Shown piece by piece: positions 26,361-33,500 of a DNA stretch of 40,096 bases (its first letter is position 1; every line of letters starts with the position of its first letter). The stretch comes from Bifidobacteriaceae bacterium (lineage in GTDB: Bacteria; Actinomycetota; Actinomycetes; Actinomycetales; WQXJ01). Below the pieces are notes generated by a model. That model saw only the letters and a program-made list of their open reading frames with translations. It searched no databases and had not been told where the DNA came from. Made by a program: the position numbers and the translations under genes. The stretch lies in assembly GCA_031278075.1 (NCBI GenBank), contig JAITLE010000039.1:1-40096 (forward strand). The letters are read 5' to 3'.

Positions 26361-26425
26361 AGTGGTTCCTTTCTTGTTGGTGTTGATGGTTGGGGCAGCG
26401 GAGGCCTTCGACCTCCATCACCTAG

Positions 26426-26442
26426 CGCGCAAAATGCATCCG
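26426..26442 (-). promoter_or_regulatory. island motif copy 3 (CGGATGnnnyTTGCGyG)
   Basis: The minus strand reads CGGATGCATTTTGCGCG. It lies in the 100-bp gap between E2-like copy B and the zinc-finger gene and points at the latter, 66 bp from its ATG. Confidence 0.65.
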
Positions 26443-26461
26443 GACTCGGCTGCCGCCTTGG

Positions 26462-27262
26462 TCAGGCCACATATTCGCGGTAGAGGGCGACGCCGTATTG
26501 GACGCCGTTGGCGATGGCGAGCAGCCACGCCGCCGCCCACAGCAGCGCCGGGGCGCTGCCGCTCAGCGCCGTGAAGCCGAGGACCGCGCCCACGCCGGCT
26601 AAGGCCAGCACCAGGCCCGGGCCCCAGGGCTCTTCGGCCGCCAGCACCCCGGCCACCGTGGCGGCCGCGCCAGCGGCCGCCATCCACATGAAGTCCCAAA
26701 AACCGAAGCCGTTGTGCATGCGACAAACCCAGATGAGACCGAAGACCAGCAAAGCGGCGAGGCTGGCGCCCCACCCGACAAACCCCAGATCGCGCCGCCG
26801 GGCGGCCATCGGTCGCGCCGGACCAGCTCGCTCAGCTAGCCCAGCTCGCTCAGCTAGCCCAGCTAGCCCGGCTGGCCCGACTGCCGTGCGGGGCGCGCCG
26901 GTCCCCAACATGGACCGGTCGGTCACCGGCGGCCTCCCTGCGGCAGGCCTGAAGTTCCCTGTGGCGATGTAGTTCTCCGTCGAGTCGGCCCACAACGCCG
27001 CGACTGATTGAGCGGCCGAGACGGTGCGCAGCGGCGTGGTCCAGCAGACATATGGCCTGCCGCCAACACCCAACCGGTGGGTGTCCAAGCCGCCGGACGC
27101 CCTGCCGCGGTAATCCGGCGAATTGTCGATGTAGACGCGCCAGGAACGGTCGATGTACTGGAAAGTGAACGAATAGTCGCGGCGCGTCGGGTGCGCCCGA
27201 TACGAGACACGAATTCGGCCGCGCCGGCGGGCTTCGGCCTCCGGCATGGATCTTTCGGGCAT
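26462..27262 (-). CDS. E2-like protein with C-terminal membrane domain, copy B
   Basis: A 266-aa protein. Residues about 15-120 are the E2-like domain (YRAHPTRRDYSFTFQY, WRVYIDNSPDYRGR, THRLGVGGRPYVCW with the candidate Cys, AALWADSTENYIATGNF). A low-complexity linker follows (GLAGLAERAGLAERAG) encoded by an 18-bp tandem repeat at 26824-26859. Then come about four hydrophobic helices (LGFVGWGASLAALLVFGLIW, FMWMAAAGAAATVAGVL, GLVLALAGVGAVLGF, LLWAAAWLLAIANGV), so the domain is tethered to the membrane facing the cytoplasm. Start at 27262, chosen because GGAGGAGAC directly precedes it; a second ATG at 27247 is possible. It begins 11 bp after copy A. The membrane tail is what distinguishes it from copies A and C. 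Confidence 0.62.
   Translation of the reverse strand: MPERSMPEAEARRRGRIRVSYRAHPTRRDYSFTFQYIDRSWRVYIDNSPDYRGRASGGLDTHRLGVGGRPYVCWTTPLRTVSAAQSVAALWADSTENYIATGNFRPAAGRPPVTDRSMLGTGAPRTAVGPAGLAGLAERAGLAERAGPARPMAARRRDLGFVGWGASLAALLVFGLIWVCRMHNGFGFWDFMWMAAAGAAATVAGVLAAEEPWGPGLVLALAGVGAVLGFTALSGSAPALLWAAAWLLAIANGVQYGVALYREYVA
26824..26859 (-). repeat. 18-bp coding tandem repeat in E2-like copy B linker
   Basis: Two perfect copies of an 18-bp unit (plus strand CAGCTCGCTCAGCTAGCC) followed by a degenerate third, encoding the LAERAG repeats of the linker between the E2-like and membrane domains. Confidence 0.75.
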
Positions 27263-27273
27263 GTCTCCTCCTC

Positions 27274-27666
27274 TCACAGACTCGGATAGGCGCGGAACCC
27301 GTTGAGGACGGAGCGGTCCACCACCTGCGGCCGTCCCGGCGCAGGCGCGAATTGGCGGCTGTCGCGGAAGTTCTCGACACAGTCCGCCCACATCGCCGCC
27401 ACGGCCTGAGCCTCGGACAGCGTCGGCACTGGTGTGGCGTGGCTGGCCGCCCCGGGTGGGTTGTAGCAGATGAATTGGCGCCCGCCTCCGCCCGCGAGCA
27501 GATGAATGAATCCATTGACGGGCGGCGGGTTATTGACGTACACCCGCCACCCGCCACCTTCGAATTCGAAGGTGAACGAGTAGTCGCGTTTGGTTGGCCA
27601 GGCGCGATACCAGACCTTCCGCAGCACACGGACCTGGCGGGCCTGGGCCTCGGTGATAGATGCCAT
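27274..27666 (-). CDS. E2-like small protein, copy A
   Basis: A 130-aa paralogue of copies B and C: YRAWPTKRDYSFTFEF, GGWRVYVNNPP, then IHLLAGGGGRQFICYN with the aligned His and Cys, and EAQAVAAMWADCVENFRDSRQF. The variable insert before the helix (PPGAASHATPVPTLS) is longer than in B and C. AAAGGAGAC precedes the ATG at 27666. It lies 36 bp downstream of the DUF5663-like gene. Same function call and same uncertainty as copy C; three copies of one domain in one operon suggests different partners or substrates. Confidence 0.6.
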   Translation of the reverse strand: MASITEAQARQVRVLRKVWYRAWPTKRDYSFTFEFEGGGWRVYVNNPPPVNGFIHLLAGGGGRQFICYNPPGAASHATPVPTLSEAQAVAAMWADCVENFRDSRQFAPAPGRPQVVDRSVLNGFRAYPSL

Positions 27667-27702
27667 TTGGTGTCTCCTTTCTCGTGGTGGTTCGGGACCG
27701 GG

Positions 27703-28134
27703 TCACCCGGTCGGGGCGAAGCGAGCGCGAAGCGCGCCGCCGTTGACGAGGAGTTCCAGCCGGAGGTCTTGGAGCACGTCGGCCACAACCTCTGGGTAGC
27801 CCGGGCGGTTCAGCCTGAGCCACATCTCGGTTCCGAACCTAGACATGACATCCGAGACAGATGAGCCAGGCATGGCCGCTCGCAGCTGTTTGAAATCGGG
27901 CCTGTCGCGATAGTCGGGCATGTGCTTCGAATACCAGGCCTCCATCTCCTGGACGTCGGCGTCCGCCAAGTGCTCGAACTCCTCGAGGAGATCCTCGCTC
28001 AGGCCCTCGCAGAGCTTATTGCCGACCCGTATTTCGAGTTCTTTGTGGATGTGGCCGAGCAGGCTCTGCTGGGCCGCCCAAGGGAGCCCGCCAAGGCCAA
28101 GGTCGGCCAGAAATTCTTGATTCAAATTGATCAT
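27703..28134 (-). CDS. DUF5663-like small helical protein
   Basis: A 143-aa protein. The first 60 residues (FLADLGLGGLPWAAQQSLLG, ELEIRVGNKLCEGLSEDLLEEFE) match my memory of the DUF5663 pattern: an LGL-P-x-x motif, a regular helix with ELEIRVG, and an LSEDLLEEFE block. The rest is a charged helical tail. No catalytic motif, signal peptide or membrane segment is seen. The ATG at 28134 is preceded by AGAAAGAAC. It lies 25 bp downstream of the HerA-like ATPase and is probably its companion. DUF5663 function is unknown to me. Confidence 0.65.
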   Translation of the reverse strand: MINLNQEFLADLGLGGLPWAAQQSLLGHIHKELEIRVGNKLCEGLSEDLLEEFEHLADADVQEMEAWYSKHMPDYRDRPDFKQLRAAMPGSSVSDVMSRFGTEMWLRLNRPGYPEVVADVLQDLRLELLVNGGALRARFAPTG

Positions 28135-28159
28135 GGCTGTTCTTTCTCTCGTTGTTTGG

Positions 28160-30451
28160 TCAGGCGATCCAGCTGGGCAGGATCGTGTCCGCGGCGAGTT
28201 CACCGGGACCGTGCTGCTTGACGCTGTGCCGCAGTTCGGCGATTCGCCGGTCACGCGCGTCGGCGCGGGCGGCCTTGATGGCCGTGGCGATCGTCTCGCG
28301 GCTGATTGGCGGCAGTTCGCGGTAATCCTTGACCAGCGCGTCGTACGAGGCCCGGCGCACCCGCTCGGCGCGCCACTTCCGCAGTTCCACGTCAGCCAGC
28401 GCCTCGCGATTGCGTTTGAAGAAGTCGAACTCGATTGAGAACGGCTCGGACGGGACGCCATCGCGCGAGATGACAGCCACGCCGGTCAGGTCCCGCATGC
28501 GGGTGAGGTCGTTGACGGGCCAGCCGTTCAGCATGGTGGAGGCCTGGGCTGCGTCCCCAGGGTTGCCGGTCCTCAGCTGGATGTAACTACCAGCGTTAGC
28601 TGACAGCGCGTCTTTGACTTGGAAACGCAACTGGTCGGGACGCTGGTGGCAGGCCAACACCCCGAGGCCGTATTTCCGGGCCTCGTCGAGCAACACCGGC
28701 AACGAGCCGTACTGGAACAGTTGCGCCTCGTCGAGGAACAGCAGGAACGGGTTCTCGCGATCCCGCCGGGTCAGGGTGGCGAAACGAGCCTCGGCCACAA
28801 GCATGCAGCCCAGCAGCTGCGCCGAACGCTCGCCAAGTTCAGCCAGCCCCAGGTTGACGAGGACCACTTTCGAGTTGTCCATGGCATCAGCCAGGTCGAT
28901 GGCGTGCGCCCCGGTGCCCAGGATGCGCGTCAGACCAGCGGAGCCGAGCACTTCCTCGCCTTTGCAGATCAGCCAGGCCCACAGGTCGGCCGCACTGTCA
29001 CCGCTCAGGTTCGCCATCTCCTGGCGGATCTGGTCCGCCAGGATGGTGTCACACGTCTCGAGCGCCTCGACGAGGCTCTTCAGCAGCTCCCGGCTGCCCA
29101 GGATGGAGAACACCGCCACCAGGGAACAGCGGTCCTGGAAGAGCCTTCGGCAACCTCGCGCGACGAGCCCGAAGCAGCGGCGCCACCTGGGCCCGGTGTA
29201 CTCCTCGGAGTCGCGGTCCACGATTATGTTCATGAAGGCCTGCAACCGTGACTCGAATTCGGCGTCGTCGCGACCACGCAGCGGGTTCATGGGCACGAAG
29301 TGTTCCGGGTCGGAGCAGTCGACGTACAGCACGCGGTCCGGGTCGCGCACGTCGCCCATCAGGTCGGCGCAGAGCGCGCCGCTCGGGTCCAACACAAGGC
29401 CACCGCGCCCCGCGTCCATCCACTGCCCCAACAGGGATCGGATGGCCGTGGACTTGCCCGATCCGCTCGACCCGACAATCCGCACATGGCGGCATAGATC
29501 CTTCGGTGACATCCACACCGACTTGCGCCGCCCGTCGGCGTCCACGCACCGGCCCACCCGGAACGCCTCAGCCGGCTTGGCCGGCGCGTCATACGGCGCC
29601 ACCTTTCGGGGAGGCGGCAGCACCTTCATGCCGGGCACAGGCTCGCCCAGCGCGGCGGCGGGCACGTTCCACGCGGCGCAGGCAGCTCCCTTCGGCAGTG
29701 CGAACCCCTTCAGACAGTCGACGGTCGGGTCGCGCAGCAGGACCCGGTCCTTCCCGTCCAGCCTCGCGTGGTCTCTGCGCTGAGACAGCATCTTCGACTC
29801 CGCGAGCGTGCGGGCGGAGGTCTCAGCCAGCGTCACCCGCGTGCGGATAGGCCTGCCGCGATACATTTCCCATTCGACGGTCGGCCCGCCTTGGAAAACG
29901 CCTCGCCAAGCCGAGTCGGACATCTGTTGCTCGATCTCAGAGGCCGGCGAGATCATCATCACCATGGCGGTTTTCAAGACCGAGAGGAATTCCCACATCG
30001 GATCGTTCCGATGGGACGGCACGGCGTTGCGTCCGTGACGGACGTCCCGCTCGGGCCGGTTGTTTCCGAGGATTCCTTCGAAGAGATCGCCTGGCGGCTC
30101 GGTCCGGGCAGGGATCACTTCCACGAGTGGTTCCGGCAGCCGCGGAATCTTGGTCGTGGGCTGCAGGAGCGCGGTGGGCGCGAACGCGTACCGCATGTCC
30201 GCGAGCCAATCGGAGGGGGCCGCGTCGTTGACCCAGCCGTACAACCGGACGCCTCGCTTGACACGCATGAGGGCGCTCACCAGCATCGCGTCATCGGGCC
30301 ATTCTGAGACCACGTTGTAAATGTTCTCCACCGTCCAGCGGGACGCTTTGAAGGGGTCCTTGCTCGGGATGAGGCCGCTGACGCGAAAGCCTCTCCCGAC
30401 GCCCGGTTGCAAGTCGCCTCGAATAGCTTTGAGCGGGAGTTCGTGATTCAT
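28160..30451 (-). CDS. HerA/VirD4-like P-loop ATPase (DNA-translocase or coupling-protein type)
   Basis: A 763-aa ATPase. Walker A GSSGSGKSTAIRSLL near residue 327, then GGLVLDPSGALCADL, and Walker B FLLFLDEAQLF near 570, followed by LGVLACHQRPDQL, the sensor block of HerA/TraD/VirD4-type motor ATPases. The N-terminal about 300 residues are not recognised and lack transmembrane segments. Such proteins form hexameric rings that pump DNA or couple substrates to a membrane channel. Start: ATG at 30451 with AAAGGAC upstream. First gene of the eight-gene operon; island motif copy 1 lies 43 bp upstream. No relaxase or mating-pore genes are present, so conjugation is not supported. Confidence 0.82.
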   Translation of the reverse strand: MNHELPLKAIRGDLQPGVGRGFRVSGLIPSKDPFKASRWTVENIYNVVSEWPDDAMLVSALMRVKRGVRLYGWVNDAAPSDWLADMRYAFAPTALLQPTTKIPRLPEPLVEVIPARTEPPGDLFEGILGNNRPERDVRHGRNAVPSHRNDPMWEFLSVLKTAMVMMISPASEIEQQMSDSAWRGVFQGGPTVEWEMYRGRPIRTRVTLAETSARTLAESKMLSQRRDHARLDGKDRVLLRDPTVDCLKGFALPKGAACAAWNVPAAALGEPVPGMKVLPPPRKVAPYDAPAKPAEAFRVGRCVDADGRRKSVWMSPKDLCRHVRIVGSSGSGKSTAIRSLLGQWMDAGRGGLVLDPSGALCADLMGDVRDPDRVLYVDCSDPEHFVPMNPLRGRDDAEFESRLQAFMNIIVDRDSEEYTGPRWRRCFGLVARGCRRLFQDRCSLVAVFSILGSRELLKSLVEALETCDTILADQIRQEMANLSGDSAADLWAWLICKGEEVLGSAGLTRILGTGAHAIDLADAMDNSKVVLVNLGLAELGERSAQLLGCMLVAEARFATLTRRDRENPFLLFLDEAQLFQYGSLPVLLDEARKYGLGVLACHQRPDQLRFQVKDALSANAGSYIQLRTGNPGDAAQASTMLNGWPVNDLTRMRDLTGVAVISRDGVPSEPFSIEFDFFKRNREALADVELRKWRAERVRRASYDALVKDYRELPPISRETIATAIKAARADARDRRIAELRHSVKQHGPGELAADTILPSWIA

Positions 30452-30494
30452 CGTCGAGCGGTCCTTTCGTGTTGGGAGTGTGCGTGAACGGACG

Positions 30495-30511
30495 CACGCA
30501 AGAGGCATCCG
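30495..30511 (-). promoter_or_regulatory. island motif copy 1 (CGGATGnnnyTTGCGyG)
   Basis: The minus strand reads CGGATGCCTCTTGCGTG, pointing at the HerA-like operon whose ATG is 43 bp away. A small palindrome (TGCGT-GAACGG-ACGCA, 30481-30496) abuts it. Confidence 0.7.
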
Positions 30512-30560
30512 AAGCCCCGGGGCGGGGGCTGAGCGTCCTCGACCGCCCACCCGTTCGTGG

Positions 30561-30596
30561 TTGTCTCACGCAAGACGCATCCGTTAGCATGAAGCG
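30561..30596 (+). promoter_or_regulatory. possible housekeeping leaderless promoter of the fused RNA polymerase gene
   Basis: TTGTCT (30561-30566), an 18-bp spacer and TAGCAT (30585-30590) place the transcription start at or next to the GTG at 30596, a leaderless arrangement common in actinobacteria. No Shine-Dalgarno sequence is present before this GTG. Confidence 0.35.
30567..30583 (-). promoter_or_regulatory. island motif copy 2 (CGGATGnnnyTTGCGyG)
   Basis: The minus strand reads CGGATGCGTCTTGCGTG, differing from copy 1 at one base. It sits inside the spacer of the possible RNA polymerase promoter and 115 bp from the HerA-like ATG, so it could serve both for transcription to the left and for feedback on the polymerase gene. 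Confidence 0.65.
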
Positions 30597-33500
30597 TGCC
30601 CAGGACCTCCCCCGCAGGGACCGAGTCGGCCGAACACCCATCTCCACTCACAGGCGCCCAATGCCGCCAACGATTGGCCGATGCCGTCGCCGCCCTGACC
30701 GCTCGGCGGATCGGCCAGGAGGTCAGCGCGGTCGCCGGGGACCTCGAGCCGCCGTATTGGCAGCCAACCGAGTCCTCGTGGGCGTGGTTGGCGCCGGTCG
30801 GCATCACTCTCAGAGCAGCGGGAGACGCGGCGACCGCGCGTCTCGACTGGCCGGTCGCCTGGGATCCCGACCGCGCGGTCGCCTGCCCAGTCGCGCCAGA
30901 CAGGGATCTCGCGTCGCCCGGACGGCACCGCGGCTGGTATATCGGACGAGCGCTAGCAGTCGGCTACGGCGTGCGGCTCCAAGAGGGACTGCATTTCATC
31001 CCGCGTCAAACCGCTCGGGGAGACTGGACGGTCGGCATCGTCCTCGCGCCAAGACTGGGGCCCGAGGTTTTCGGGCCCTTGGACAAGGATCTTCCGGGGA
31101 ACGGCAGGACCACCTGGTGGAGGCTGTCGCAAGCGGTTCTCGGAGAACTACCCGGCCGCTATGTGCCGCCAGACTTAGTCGAGACCATGCTCGCCGGTTT
31201 GGGCCTCAGCGGGCTCATCGAGACCTACGGCCCGGAGGGTCTTAGTCAAGCCCGCGCCGAAGTTGAGGAGGCGCTGCGTCGCAGACGCCAAGAGGTCGCC
31301 GCCAATCCCACATCCGAGCCCGGGCGGACCGCGGCGTCCCGCAACCGGCTGTTCGGCCCCGACGAGGTGATGGCTGAGTTGGTGTGCCGCTGCGTGCGCA
31401 GACTCACAACCAGCACCGCGCGCAACGCTGTCATCCGAAAGCAACTCGACGACATGGCCAGCAAGCTAGGTTCGTATTTGCCGGACGGCACAGCCATCGA
31501 AGGCGGTCACACCGCGGGCGCGATCGCGCTGCGAAATCTTGAGCGAGGCAAGGGCGCCATCGCTTCGGTGATCACCCCAGTCGGGATCGGGACCACGTTG
31601 GCCAGGACCGAGGAATCGGCCAGGACGTGCTTCGTCGGCTTCCGCGGCCTGGGGCGGATCCGCGGCCGCGCCGACCTGCGCGACCTCGACACAGGGTGGC
31701 GCGGCACGCTGTGTCCCGTGCAGACGCCAGAGTCGACGGACACCGGATTGGTCCGATTCACCGCCGTCGGCGCCAGAGCCGACGCGCCACCCAACTCAGA
31801 ATGGGCCGACCTGTCCGCGAGCGCGGCGCTGATCCCGTTCGTCAACCACGACGACCCGGCGCGAGCGTCCATCGGCTCGAAGAACCTGAAACAGGCCGTG
31901 CCCGTCAACGGCTGCGAACCACCGCTGGTGGCGACGGGTTGGGAGAAGATCCTGGGCCTAGCCGAAGGCGTGGCAGCAGCGGTCGCGGACGGCGAGGTGA
32001 CCGAGGTCGGGCCCGATCATGTTGTCGTCCGCACCCAGCGAGGCGTGGAGTCGCGGGTCGCGTTCGGCGCTCCCGCGGCGGCTCGCTCCGGAATCGACAA
32101 CTCCTGGTTCGTCAGCGTAAAAGTCGGGGACGAGGTGCGCAGGGGCCAGATCCTCGCCCACGCGCCCGAGGTGCGCCTGACACCGGAATCCGAAGAAGCC
32201 GAGCTGTGCCTCGGTGTCAACGCCCTGGTGGCGCTCACTCCCTGGCGCGGCCTGAACTACGAGGACGGCATCGTCGTCAGCGAATCGTTCGGCCGCCGGA
32301 TGACATCCACCCATCTGGTGCGCATCGACCAGACGAAAGACCCCGGCGATCCGGTCACCTGGCTGGTCGCCGCGCCACCCGGGCGCGTCGGCCGGGCCGA
32401 CCAAGGGACGCCTGTCACACGAGGCCAAGTGCTGGCGCAGATCGAGCGCGCGGATCGCACGCAAGTGATCTCCCCAATCACCGGCGAGTTGGTCTCCGCC
32501 TTCCTCGACCGGCGGCGCGGCACAGTGGCCGCGATCATCCGCGTGGAACGCCCCCTCGCGGTCGGCGACAAGCTGACCAACCGCCACCAGGGCAAAGGCG
32601 TCGTCAGCGCGATCCTGCCGGACCAAGACATGCCCCGGCTGCCGGACGGAACGCCCATCGAAATGATCCTGAACCCGGTCGGAGTGCTGAGGCGGCTCAA
32701 CATCGGCCAACTCTGGGAGATGCACGTCGGTTTGGAACGGCGACTCACCAAACAGGGCCCCATCAGCGTCGGCCGTGTGGTGGCTGATCCGGACGGCCTG
32801 GCCGCATCGCTCGCGAACCTGGAAGCGCCCGGTGGGCGGATGCGCCTCACCCTGGCCGACGGCTCTCCGATCGGCGGCGAGGCCGGCGTGGCGGTGGGCC
32901 CGCAATACATCATCAAGCTCAACCACCTAGCGTCCGCGAAACTCAGCGCCTGCGGCGCGCAGCCGCCAGTCGCGCCGATCACCGGGCAACCGTCCCAACG
33001 CCGCAGGTTCCACGCCGGGCACGTCGAGGGTGCGGCGCAACGCCTCGGCGAGATGGAGATCTGGGCGCTTGAAGCCGCTGGCGCCACGGCCGTCCTAGCC
33101 GACGCCCTCCAAACCCGGTCCGTCCCGCCTCAATGGGCGCGCGGCCGGCCCCGTGCGTCGCTGCGCAGCGTCCAAGCGCATTTGGCGGTCGCGGGGATCG
33201 ATCTGGTGGCCAACCAAGACGGCCCGCGACCCCTGGCCAACCTCATGGCGAGCGAGATCGAGAGTTTGACGACCCAGTGGCGACAAGAGCCAGAACCCAA
33301 CCTCGAAATGTCCGGCCACCCCGGAACCGCCGAGGCCGAGACTGTTCAATGGAGCATCCCACTGCCGGAGCCGATGCGGCACCCGTGGCGCACGAAGCTC
33401 GTTGAGCCGCCACCCATCAACAGCGTTCCCGTCCTGCCGCAGGCTTATCGCGTGCCCATCGGGCAACGGATCATCGGACTGAACCGCCACTACGAGGAGC

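Noticed and set aside
26400-26416. Hairpin GGAGG...CCTCC as a terminator of E2-like copy B
   Set aside because: Short stem and no following T run.
28160-30451. Conjugative plasmid or integrative element
   Set aside because: Only one coupling-protein-like ATPase; no relaxase, integrase, att repeats or mating-pore genes in the window.
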